From assembly GCA_937891735.1 (NCBI GenBank), contig CALAGR010000532.1, positions 1 to 32,205 of the forward strand: 32,205 nucleotides of DNA. Direction: 5' to 3'. Source of the stretch: an uncultured Pseudomonadota bacterium. Lineage in GTDB: Bacteria; Myxococcota_A; UBA796; UBA9615. The notes beneath the pieces are model-generated. The model was given only the letters and a program-made list of their open reading frames with translations, did not search any database and was not told the origin of the DNA. Shown piece after piece: positions 1-7,130 of this stretch. How positions within the stretch are numbered: position 1 is the stretch's first letter; each line of letters begins with the position of its first letter. Made by a program: the position numbers and the translations under genes.

Positions 1-426
1 CCCGGCGCCCTGTCCGAGGGCGCCTTCCTCGACGCCTGCACCCGCTGCGACGCCTGCATGGACGCATGCCCCCACGGCGCGATCGGCCGCATGCCCGCGG
101 GCCCTCTCGCCGGCACCCCCGCCATGCTCCCCAACGAGGTGGCGTGCCACCTGTGCGAAGACACGCCCTGCATCACCGCCTGCGAGCCCGGCGCGCTGCT
201 GCCCACCGAGCCGGCCCGTTTCCTGCTGGGCTTCGCCGAGATCCAGACGTCGAGCTGCTTCACGTTCCAGGGCCCCGAGTGCGGCGCCTGCGCACCGGCC
301 TGCCCCACGAAGGCCGTCAAGATGGTGGGCGTGCACCCCACCATCCAGGACGATCTGTGCACCGGCTGCGGCCTGTGCCGGCAAGCCTGCCCGGTGTGGA
401 GCAAGGCGATCATCATCGTGCACTGA
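1..426 (+). CDS. napF: NapF-type polyferredoxin (3' part; start lies before the window)
   Basis: The reading frame is open from base 1, so the N-terminus is missing. Four cysteine groups typical of [4Fe-4S] ferredoxins follow one another: CTRCDACMDACP, CHLCEDTPCITACEPGAL, a C-x(8)-CGACAPACP group, and CTGCGLCRQACP near the end. The spacing and the phrase LDACTRCDACMDACPHGAI resemble NapF, a cytoplasmic iron-sulfur protein that helps mature or feed the periplasmic nitrate reductase NapA. NapG/MauM-type ferredoxins are related and cannot be fully excluded without the N-terminus. The stop codon lies 14 bases inside the convergent cytochrome gene on the other strand. If other nap genes exist, they should lie to the left of this window. 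The polyferredoxin identity is firm and the NapF assignment is likely. Confidence 0.75.
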   Translation, partial: PGALSEGAFLDACTRCDACMDACPHGAIGRMPAGPLAGTPAMLPNEVACHLCEDTPCITACEPGALLPTEPARFLLGFAEIQTSSCFTFQGPECGACAPACPTKAVKMVGVHPTIQDDLCTGCGLCRQACPVWSKAIIIVH

Positions 427-1912
427 CGGTGGGATCGTCCTCGGCGTCCGGCGGCCGCACCGACGTCATGTAGACGTGCACCACGATGAACATCGTCAGC
501 CCGTAGGCGGTGGCCAGGTGCGCCATCGCGATCGGCCACAGCCCGGGGTGCCCCAGCGCGTGCTCCGGCGCCACCAGCGGGTACAGCAGGACCGCCCCGG
601 TCATGATCGCCGTGGGCACCAGGCCGTACATCACCACGAGGTACGCCACCCGCTGGATGGGGTTGAACTTCGTGGGCTCGTGCATCGGGAAGGGCTCCGG
701 GGTCCCCGCGAACACCCCGATCGCGTAGTAGCGCGCCTGCAGCGGCAGATCCCGAGCGAGGTCGCGCAGCCGCTCGACGTAGTGGCGCAGGTTCCCGCTG
801 CGGGCGTTGAGCACCACGAAGCCCAACCACAGCGCGATGTTGGCGACGCCGAGCACGTTGTGGCTTCGCACCGCCAGCCGGAAGGACAACGGCGCCAGGC
901 CCGAGTCGCCGTAGTGCATGCTCAAGCCCGACACGAGCAGCCCCGCGATCAGCAGCACCTGCAGCAGGTGCCACGCCTTCAAGCCCCGGGGGCCCTCGAC
1001 GTGCATCCAGTTCAGCCGCCGGTAGCGCGCCTGGGAGAGGCCCCGGCGCACCCCGTGGCCCAGCACCAGCAGCAGAAAGAACGCGAAGCCGATCTGGCTC
1101 GCCCGGTCCAGCAGCACGCTGCGGGTGGAGCCGATCACGTACACGTTGTCCAGGGCCGTGGCCCGCGACTCCCCATCCCGCGCCGCGCCATTCGACACCG
1201 AGTAGCTGCCCAGGTACCGGGGATCGGACCGGCTGTGGCAGTCCTCGCAGGTGGTGAGGGAGTCGGCCGTGGGCAGGATGTCGTGCCCCGCCCCGGGCCC
1301 CGCGGGGGAGTGACAGCCCACGCACTTGACGCGCGCGAGGTGCCGCGCGGCGTTGGGGAACCAGTCGTGGGTCTGGGCCGCGTCGTTCAGCGCCTCGTAG
1401 CCGAAGGCGCGCTGCGCCGGCGCCCCGTGGCAGGCGAGGCACAGGGCGTTGCTCGCGTGGATCCGGTCGAGCGCCGCGTCGTTGGCGGACACGAGGTCGA
1501 AGACGTGCGGATCGTGGCAGTCGTGGCAGTCCAGGCGCGGCTTGAGCACCTTTCCGTGCACGCTGCCGACGAGTTCCTCCCGCCGATCCGGCAGCCCGAA
1601 GGACTCCAGATCACCGAGCCCCTCGTGGCAGTCCACGCACAGGTACAGCGGATACGTCGTCCGGCCGCTGTGGGGCAGGGTGTCGCCGTACCCGTCGTCG
1701 TGGCAGTCCACGCACCGCGCCCCCGCGTGCGCCGACTCTGCGTAGCGCCCGGGATCGATGGTGTAGAGCTTGCGCTCGCCCGTGTCGCTGGTGAACCGCA
1801 GGTCGGGCACGGCGTGGCACTCGTCGCACACGGCGTTCGCCGCCCCCCCGTCTGCGATGGCGAGGCAGGGTGAGCACACCAGGGCCAGCAGGCAAACGAA
1901 CAGGAAGCGCAT
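413..1912 (-). CDS. heptaheme cytochrome c with C-terminal cytochrome b561-like membrane domain
   Basis: A 499-residue protein from the ATG at 1912, chosen because it opens a clear signal peptide (MRFLFVCLLALVCSPCLA); in-frame starts further upstream would bury it. The periplasmic half carries seven CxxCH heme sites: CDECH, CVDCH, CVDCH, CHDCH, CLACH, CVGCH and CEDCH. The C-terminal half has about five membrane helices with conserved histidines (AWHLLQ, RSHNVLG, MAHLATAYG, VVHVYM), as in cytochrome b561 / formate dehydrogenase gamma families. Known relatives move electrons between the quinone pool and periplasmic redox proteins. Next to a NapF-like gene, a NapC-like job (quinol to a periplasmic reductase) is an inference. 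It is transcribed away from the diheme cytochrome at 2101 and its last 14 bases overlap the ferredoxin gene. Confidence 0.85.
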   Translation of the reverse strand: MRFLFVCLLALVCSPCLAIADGGAANAVCDECHAVPDLRFTSDTGERKLYTIDPGRYAESAHAGARCVDCHDDGYGDTLPHSGRTTYPLYLCVDCHEGLGDLESFGLPDRREELVGSVHGKVLKPRLDCHDCHDPHVFDLVSANDAALDRIHASNALCLACHGAPAQRAFGYEALNDAAQTHDWFPNAARHLARVKCVGCHSPAGPGAGHDILPTADSLTTCEDCHSRSDPRYLGSYSVSNGAARDGESRATALDNVYVIGSTRSVLLDRASQIGFAFFLLLVLGHGVRRGLSQARYRRLNWMHVEGPRGLKAWHLLQVLLIAGLLVSGLSMHYGDSGLAPLSFRLAVRSHNVLGVANIALWLGFVVLNARSGNLRHYVERLRDLARDLPLQARYYAIGVFAGTPEPFPMHEPTKFNPIQRVAYLVVMYGLVPTAIMTGAVLLYPLVAPEHALGHPGLWPIAMAHLATAYGLTMFIVVHVYMTSVRPPDAEDDPTVSAR

Positions 1913-1939
1913 CGAGTCGGCGAGAGAGCAAGGACCACG

Positions 1940-1953
1940 CCACCGCCCGGTGG
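1940..1953. repeat. perfect inverted repeat in divergent region (possible operator)
   Basis: CCACCG-CC-CGGTGG, two perfect 6-base arms with a 2-base spacer, 28 bases upstream of the start of the heptaheme cytochrome gene. The position suits an operator or a 5' leader hairpin of that gene. It could be chance in GC-rich DNA. Confidence 0.3.
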
Positions 1954-2068
1954 ATTCCGGTCCCGTTCGAATCAGCATGGTCCGGTTCATGCACAGCGCA
2001 GGCGGTAACGCCGACCCCAGCATTCTGGCTGGCGAACGACGTGCCTTATCGCACAGCGCCTGGATCCA

Positions 2069-2084
2069 GTGTGCCAGAGCACAC
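2069..2084. promoter_or_regulatory. perfect 16-base palindrome before diheme cytochrome gene
   Basis: GTGTGC-CAGA-GCACAC lies just ahead of the AGGAG ribosome binding site (2091-2095) of the diheme cytochrome. The core reads TGTG-N6-CACA, half-sites and spacing like Crp/FNR-family operators (TGTGA-N6-TCACA). So close to the start codon it would act as a repressor site, or as an mRNA hairpin next to the ribosome binding site. The rest of the 188-bp divergent region shows no convincing sigma-70 promoter. Confidence 0.35.
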
Positions 2085-2100
2085 AGACCGAGGAGAGAAC

Positions 2101-2766
2101 GTGAAGATGTTTGCCCGTACCCTGGCCCTGGTCGCGATGTTCCTGCTGCCTTCCGCAGCCGGCGCCGACGACCTGCATCGCGACGACCAGTCTCCCGGAG
2201 ACGCAGAGCAGATCGCGCGCGGCAAGGCCTCCTACGCGATGTGCGTGGGTTGCCACGGCCCCGAGGGCGAAGGCCAGATCGGCGTCGGCCCGCGCATCAA
2301 CAGCGCGAACTACCTCGCCACGGCCTCCAACGAGCTCCTGCAGCGGACCGTCACCGAGGGCCGCGTGGGCACCAACATGATCGCCTGGGGCCCGATCCTG
2401 CAGGACTCGGGCATCGCCGACGTGGTGGCCTTCGTGCGCAGCTGGCAGAGCACCCCGGGCATCGAGCTCAACGAGGCGCCGCTCACCGGTGACATCGCCA
2501 CCGGCGACAAGCTGTACGGCGACATCTGCGCGACGTGTCACGGCCGCAACGGCGCCGGCTACTCGGAGCTCGGCTCGGGCACCGGCGTGGGGCGAGCGGC
2601 GTTCCTGAGCCAGGCCACGGACGGCTTCCTGCGCGCGATCATCAAGAACGGCAAGGACAACACGCCCATGCGCCCGTTCGACGAGAACTCCCCGGTGGCG
2701 GTCGCCAACCTCACCGACGAAGAGATCGACTCGATCATCATGTACCTGCGCAAGTCGGCCTGGTAG
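2101..2766 (+). CDS. periplasmic diheme cytochrome c (c4-like)
   Basis: A 221-residue protein. The GTG at 2101 is preferred because AGGAG sits 5 bases before it; the ATG at 2107 is the alternative. A signal peptide (ARTLALVAMFLLPSAAGA) is followed by two class I cytochrome c domains, with CVGCH (about residue 44) and CATCH (about residue 143). NMIAW and TPMRPF offer probable methionine ligands in the two domains. This tandem design matches cytochrome c4-type electron shuttles to oxidases or nitrogen-oxide reductases. It is transcribed divergently from the heptaheme cytochrome, so a shared redox partner is plausible but not shown. A strong hairpin follows the stop codon. Confidence 0.88.
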   Translation: MKMFARTLALVAMFLLPSAAGADDLHRDDQSPGDAEQIARGKASYAMCVGCHGPEGEGQIGVGPRINSANYLATASNELLQRTVTEGRVGTNMIAWGPILQDSGIADVVAFVRSWQSTPGIELNEAPLTGDIATGDKLYGDICATCHGRNGAGYSELGSGTGVGRAAFLSQATDGFLRAIIKNGKDNTPMRPFDENSPVAVANLTDEEIDSIIMYLRKSAW

Positions 2767-2779
2767 CAGCCAGGGTGCG

Positions 2780-2806
2780 CCCGCGGTGCTGAATGGCACA
2801 CGCGGG
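2780..2806 (+). terminator. strong hairpin after diheme cytochrome gene (terminator-like)
   Basis: The arms CCCGCGGTGC and GCAC-A-CGCGGG pair over ten base pairs with one bulged A around a 6-base loop (TGAATG), starting 14 bases after the cytochrome stop. No run of T follows, so it may stabilise the mRNA or end transcription only partly. It separates the cytochrome from the radical SAM operon. Confidence 0.45.
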
Positions 2807-2854
2807 GGCTCTGGCGGGCCGGTTCCAGCGGGATCCTGCCGCCCCCCAACTGGC

Positions 2855-3952
2855 ATGGCGAGTGCAGTGGTCCCACCCATGCACCCCTTCGCCCACGCTC
2901 CGTTCATCGTCTTCTGGGAGATGACCCGCGCATGTGATCTCGCGTGCCTTCACTGCCGCGCCACGGCGATCCCCCAGCGCAGCGAGTGGGAGCTGGATAC
3001 GGAGCAGGGTGAGGCGCTGCTCGACAGCGTCGCCGAGATGGGCACGCCCATCGTGGTCTTGACGGGGGGCGACCCCGCCCAGCGGGACGATCTGGTGCAC
3101 CTGGTCCGCTACGGCAAGGAGCGGGGCCTGCACATGGCCCTGACGCCGTCCGCCACTCCGCTGCTCACCCCCGCGCTCATCAGCGACCTGGCCGCGGCCG
3201 GGCTGGCGCGGATCGCGATCTCCATCGACGGCACCGACGCCGCCACCCATGACGCCTTTCGCGGGTTCCCGGGCACGTTCGAGGCCTCGTTGGCGGCGCT
3301 CCGGACGGCCCGGGCGGTGGGGCTGACGACCCAGGTGAACACGACCTTCACGCCCTCCAACGTGCACCAGATGGGTGCCTTCGAGGCGCTCTTGCGGGAC
3401 CTCGACATCCAGCTGTGGGCGGCGTTCTTCGTCGTTCCCACGGGGCGCGCAGGCGCGGACTCGATGCTGTCGCCGGCCGCCTGCGAGGCCGCCCTGGAGC
3501 AGCTCGCGGACATCGCGGAGCGCGCCCCCTTCGACGTCAAGACGACCGCCGCCCCCCACTTCCGGCGCACGCTGATCCAGCGGAAGGTCAGCCGGCAGCT
3601 CGTCAAGGGCCTGTCCGATGGCATCGGGCGGGCCCGGCGGGGCGTCAACGACGGCAGCGGCGTCGTCTTCGTATCGCACGTCGGATACGTGCACCCGAGC
3701 GGCTTCCTTCCGCTCCATTGCGGCCACGTCAGCGAGCCCGGCGGGCTCGGACAGATCTACCGCGAGCACCCGACCTTCCAGCGGCTGCGCGACGCCGACC
3801 GCCTGGGCGGCAAGTGCGGCGTGTGCGCCTTCCGGCGGGTCTGCGGAGGCTCCCGGGCGCGGGCGTGGGCGGTGACCGGCGACTACATGGCGCAAGACCC
3901 GACCTGCGACTACCAGCCCGTGCCGGCGACCGGTCAGGGGGCGTGCGCGTGA
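2855..3952 (+). CDS. radical SAM/SPASM protein (TIGR04053-like; AhbD/NirJ relative)
   Basis: 365 residues from the ATG at 2855; the ATG at 2879 is equally possible, as neither has a clear ribosome binding site. The radical SAM cluster motif is C27-x3-C31-x2-C34 in TRACDLACLHC, followed by TGGDP and TPSATPLLT. The C-terminal SPASM region carries a cysteine in LHCGH, then KCGVCAFRRVCGGSRARA and a late cysteine (PTCDY), fit to bind an auxiliary iron-sulfur cluster. This tail is shared by AhbD and NirJ, which modify iron-porphyrins (heme and heme d1), and by the TIGR04053 family, whose wording TGGDP...PSATP it matches best. The substrate is therefore not known. It opens the plus-strand operon that ends in nnrS. 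Confidence 0.8.
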   Translation: MASAVVPPMHPFAHAPFIVFWEMTRACDLACLHCRATAIPQRSEWELDTEQGEALLDSVAEMGTPIVVLTGGDPAQRDDLVHLVRYGKERGLHMALTPSATPLLTPALISDLAAAGLARIAISIDGTDAATHDAFRGFPGTFEASLAALRTARAVGLTTQVNTTFTPSNVHQMGAFEALLRDLDIQLWAAFFVVPTGRAGADSMLSPAACEAALEQLADIAERAPFDVKTTAAPHFRRTLIQRKVSRQLVKGLSDGIGRARRGVNDGSGVVFVSHVGYVHPSGFLPLHCGHVSEPGGLGQIYREHPTFQRLRDADRLGGKCGVCAFRRVCGGSRARAWAVTGDYMAQDPTCDYQPVPATGQGACA

Positions 3953-3997
3953 CACCTGCACACGCCGACGCGGGCGGGGGGAAAACGACGAGATGCA

Positions 3998-4021
3998 CCC
4001 GGGCGGCGCGACGCCACCGGG
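3998..4021 (+). promoter_or_regulatory. possible hairpin just before ribosome binding site of the B12-type radical SAM gene
   Basis: CCCGG (3998-4002) pairs with CCGGG (4017-4021), and inside it GGCG (4005-4008) pairs with CGCC (4012-4015). The hairpin ends 2 bases before the GGAGG ribosome binding site (4024-4028). It could tune translation of the gene at 4034. No promoter is visible in the 81-base gap (3953-4033). Confidence 0.25.
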
Positions 4022-4033
4022 CAGGAGGATGTG

Positions 4034-5551
4034 ATGGGTGACCGGGGAGTAGTGGCGATGGTGATGCCGCGGACGGGGCCCACGCTCCTGTTCGCTCCGT
4101 ACAACTACATGGCCCTGGCCACCGACCTGAAGGCCCGGGGCTACGAGCCGCTGCTCCTGGACGAGCGCCTCGACGACGTGGACACGGCGCTGCTCGATCC
4201 GGCCCTCCGCCCCCGCCTCAAGGCGGTCTGCCTGAGCTCCATGATGGGCCCCCAGCTGAGCTACGCCCTCGCGCGGAGCGCCTGGGTCAAGGAGCACCTC
4301 CCGGGCGTTCCGACCATCTGGGGCGGCATCCTGCCCACCGAGCTCCCCGAGCAGACCATCGCCCACCCGGCGGTGGACGTGATCGTGCGCGGGTGGGGTG
4401 AGGGGCTGCTGCCCGATCTGCTCGACCGGTACGCCGAGGGGGCGACCCCCGAGGGCCTGTCGGGCGTCGTGTGGACCGACAGCGAAGGCGTCATCCAGCT
4501 CAACGATCTGCCGAAGCAGAAGAGCAGCGAGCATCCCCCGCTGGTGTACGACTGGGACTCCTGCGACCTGTCCCCGTTCATCATGGAGGGCTACGGGCTC
4601 GGCCGCCGCACCCTCGTGATGATCACCAGCCGCGGCTGTCCCCACGAGTGCACGTTCTGCTACGGGCCCCAGTTCCACGACTCGACCTGGAGCGGCCAGG
4701 CGGCCGAGCACGTGCTCGACGACGTGGACCACCTGGCCAAGCGGTACGACTTCGATTCGATCTTCTTCAACGACGACAACTTCGCCGTGAAGTGGTCGCG
4801 CACGGCCGCCATCGCCGAGGGCATGGCCAAGCGCGGTCTGACCTACGGCATGTCGTTCCACGCCAGCTACCTCAACGACGAGCGGATCGGCTTCCTGAAG
4901 AAGACCGGCTGCGTGCGGCTGTACTGGGGGCCGGAGTCGGGGTCGCCGCGGATCCTGAACATCCTCAAGAAGGGCCAGACCCCGGAGCAGAACATCGCGA
5001 TCGCGAGGGCCGCGAAGAAGCACGACATGGGCGCGCTCATGGGCTTCATGGTCGGCCACCCCCAGGAGACCGAGGCGGATCTGCAGATGACGCTCGATCA
5101 CATCGACGAGCTCATGGCGATCCACCCGGGCATGGACATCTCGGACATCAAGATCTTCACGCCCTACCCGGGCACGGAGTTCTACGCCGACGCCCTCGCC
5201 CACGGCTTCAAGCCGCCCGAGCGCCTCGAGGACTGGTCGAGCTTCTACTGGAACAAGTCGAACCTGCCGTGGCTCACGCCGAAGCAGCAGGACCGCCTGG
5301 AGATCATCTCCTACACGTCGCTGTGCGCCTTCGCGACGTGGCGCACGGTGGGTCTGAACCCGCTCCAGAACGGGGTGGTGAGCGCCCTGAACAAGGCCGA
5401 GCAGCTCCGGTGGCGCAAGCGCGCGTTCAGCTACGCGCCGGAGCTCAAGGTCATCCAGAAGTACGTGGATCTGCACCGGCTGGACGAGTCCCTCGGGCGC
5501 CGCGCGTGGAACCGGCTGCGCCGCGTCCTGGACCGCATGGAAGTGCGATGA
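4034..5551 (+). CDS. B12-binding-type radical SAM protein 1 (BchE/HpnR-like architecture)
   Basis: 505 residues. The ATG at 4034 is chosen because GGAGG (4024-4028) lies 5 bases before it; a GTG at 4031 is in frame but too close. Residues about 10-135 form a Rossmann-like cobalamin-binding-type domain (LLFAPYNYMALATDLKARGYE, VCLSSMMGPQLSY, IWGGILPTELPE, VIVRGWGE). The radical SAM motif C202-x3-C206-x2-C209 (SRGCPHECTFC) starts the TIM-barrel part, followed by FFNDDNF and GPESGSPRILNILKKGQ, as in class B enzymes. Such enzymes methylate or rearrange unactivated carbons in lipids, tetrapyrroles and natural products. The substrate cannot be read from the sequence. The stop overlaps the next start by 4 bases (ATGA), so translation is coupled. 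Confidence 0.82.
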   Translation: MGDRGVVAMVMPRTGPTLLFAPYNYMALATDLKARGYEPLLLDERLDDVDTALLDPALRPRLKAVCLSSMMGPQLSYALARSAWVKEHLPGVPTIWGGILPTELPEQTIAHPAVDVIVRGWGEGLLPDLLDRYAEGATPEGLSGVVWTDSEGVIQLNDLPKQKSSEHPPLVYDWDSCDLSPFIMEGYGLGRRTLVMITSRGCPHECTFCYGPQFHDSTWSGQAAEHVLDDVDHLAKRYDFDSIFFNDDNFAVKWSRTAAIAEGMAKRGLTYGMSFHASYLNDERIGFLKKTGCVRLYWGPESGSPRILNILKKGQTPEQNIAIARAAKKHDMGALMGFMVGHPQETEADLQMTLDHIDELMAIHPGMDISDIKIFTPYPGTEFYADALAHGFKPPERLEDWSSFYWNKSNLPWLTPKQQDRLEIISYTSLCAFATWRTVGLNPLQNGVVSALNKAEQLRWRKRAFSYAPELKVIQKYVDLHRLDESLGRRAWNRLRRVLDRMEVR

Positions 5552-6330
5552 CCACAGCGCGCTACCTGGGCTGGTCCGGCTTCCTCCTGGAGGACGGCGA
5601 GCGGCGGGTGGCGATCGACCCCCACTGGTCGGGGTTTCAGGCCACGGGCAGCCTGCCCTTGTTCGACCTGACCCCCCTCACCGGGATCGTGCTCAGTCAC
5701 GGCCACCCCGACCACGTCGCCGACGCGCCGACGCTGCTGCGGCTGCATCCCACGTGCTGGGCGGTGGGGGACGTCAAGGTGGCCGCGTGGCTGCGCGACA
5801 AGGTCCCCGAAGCCCGGGACCGGGTGTTCACGGCGATGCCGAACGAGACCCTGCTGCGGGACGGCATCGAGATCACGCTGCGTCCGGGGGTGCACGTGGG
5901 CGAGGGACCTCTGGGTGAGCTGCGCAAGCTGCTGCACTACGCCCGACGGGCGCCGATCTCGACCGTGCGGCTGCTCCGGGCGACCCACGACTCGCCGAAG
6001 ACCGCGGGGGTGTACTCCATCGAGCTGCGGCTGCCAGACGGATTCCGGGTCCTGCACGCAGCCGAGACGGTGCACCGGGCATCGCCCCGACCCGACCCCG
6101 CCACCGACGCGGGGGCGCTGGACCTCTTCCTGCTCGGCGTCGAGCCTGGCGAGGAGGACGCCTGCCGGCAGGAGATGGCCCGGGCGGACAGCAAGCAGAC
6201 GCTGCTGTTCTCGCCTCATGCAGCGACCCGGGAGGTGTTCCGGGACGACGCCCACGTCCGCTGGGACCTCCTGCTCGGCGGCGCCAACAGCGCGCAGCGG
6301 GCCATTCCCTCGACCGACCTGTCTCCGTGA
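5548..6330 (+). CDS. MBL-fold metal-dependent hydrolase
   Basis: 260 residues. The ATG at 5548 overlaps the upstream stop (ATGA). The metallo-beta-lactamase signature H51-G-H53-P-D55-H56 (LSHGHPDHV) sits after a beta-strand core with DPHWSGF, and later histidines (PGVHVGEG, HAAETVH, FSPHAA) can complete a di-metal site. The short N-terminus and the WSGFLLEDG...AIDP opening resemble the UlaG/UPF0173-like branch of MBL hydrolases. No signal peptide or membrane segment is visible, so it should be cytoplasmic. The substrate is unknown. Its place between two radical SAM genes suggests that it hydrolyses a pathway intermediate, such as an ester, lactone or phosphodiester. It ends in GTGA, overlapping the next start. 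Confidence 0.8.
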   Translation: MTTARYLGWSGFLLEDGERRVAIDPHWSGFQATGSLPLFDLTPLTGIVLSHGHPDHVADAPTLLRLHPTCWAVGDVKVAAWLRDKVPEARDRVFTAMPNETLLRDGIEITLRPGVHVGEGPLGELRKLLHYARRAPISTVRLLRATHDSPKTAGVYSIELRLPDGFRVLHAAETVHRASPRPDPATDAGALDLFLLGVEPGEEDACRQEMARADSKQTLLFSPHAATREVFRDDAHVRWDLLLGGANSAQRAIPSTDLSP

Positions 6331-7130
6331 TCGTCGCGGTCACCGGCGGAACCGGGTTTCTCGGACGCGCGGTTGTGCAGGCCCTGCTCGAGCGGGGCGA
6401 ACAGGTGCGCTGCCTCGTTCGCCGGGGCTCGTCCGCTCCGGATGGTGTGCAGGTCGTCCCCGGCGATCTCGCCGACGCGGCGGCGCTGCGTGCCCTCGTG
6501 GCCGGCGCAGATGCGGTGCTTCACCTCGCGGCGCTCATGGGCAGCCGGGATGAGCGCGCGCTGCAGGCCGTCAACGTGCACGGCACCCGCGCGGTGCTCG
6601 CCGCCGCGAAAGCCGCGGGGGTGGGGCGGTTCGTGCTCGTCAGCTCCGTGGCCGCGGGACGGCCAGACCACGGCGCGTACTCGCGGAGCAAAGCCGACGC
6701 CGAGGCGGTGGTGCGCGATGGGACCGTACCCTGGGTCATCGTGCGCCCCCCCGTGCTGATCGGGCCGGGCAGCCAGGTCGAGCGCACCTTGAAGAACCTG
6801 GGGCGCCTGCCCCTGGTCCCCGTCATCAGCGGTGGAGCGCCGCTTCGGCCGGTGCAGGTGCAGGACGCCGCCCGGGCCTGCGTGGAGGCGGCGCGCGCCC
6901 CGGACGCGGCGGGGATCTGGACGCTCGCGGGCCCCGAGGACCTGTCCTTCCTGACCCTGAGCCGGCGGACCCTGCAGGGTCTCGGATCCAGGGCCCGCAC
7001 GGTGCCCCTGCCGGGCCGTCTGGCCCTGCTCATCGCCGGCGTGGCCGAGCGGGTGCTGCCCGCCCCCCCGCTGACGGTCGAGGGGGTCCGCGCGGTGCTC
7101 GCCGGCAGCCCGCCGGGGGGGCGCGCCTGA
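6327..7130 (+). CDS. NAD(P)-dependent epimerase/dehydratase (extended/atypical SDR)
   Basis: 267 residues from a GTG at 6327 that overlaps the upstream stop (GTGA). The N-terminus MIVAVTGGTGFLGRAVV has the GxxGxxG dinucleotide-binding motif, followed by a VPGDLAD segment and LHLAALMG. The catalytic Tyr-x3-Lys is present (AYSRSKADAE) with serines before it (VLVSSVAAG). VIVRPPVLIGPG and a shortened C-terminus are typical of epimerase/dehydratase-like or hopanoid-associated HpnA-like SDRs. The protein should oxidise, reduce or epimerise a sugar, sterol-like or other alcohol substrate in the cytoplasm. Its stop shares one base with the next start codon (TGATG), so it belongs to the same translational unit. 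Confidence 0.83.
   Translation: MIVAVTGGTGFLGRAVVQALLERGEQVRCLVRRGSSAPDGVQVVPGDLADAAALRALVAGADAVLHLAALMGSRDERALQAVNVHGTRAVLAAAKAAGVGRFVLVSSVAAGRPDHGAYSRSKADAEAVVRDGTVPWVIVRPPVLIGPGSQVERTLKNLGRLPLVPVISGGAPLRPVQVQDAARACVEAARAPDAAGIWTLAGPEDLSFLTLSRRTLQGLGSRARTVPLPGRLALLIAGVAERVLPAPPLTVEGVRAVLAGSPPGGRA

Noticed and set aside
2738..5476. A 912-codon open frame on the minus strand across the two radical SAM genes
   Set aside because: It runs through two well-identified plus-strand genes and an intergenic hairpin, and its product has no recognisable motif.
4471..5547. N-terminal extension of the MBL hydrolase by a plus-strand frame reading back into the radical SAM gene
   Set aside because: The extension is Arg/Pro-rich shadow sequence. 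The ATG at 5548 with an ATGA overlap gives a normal-sized protein.
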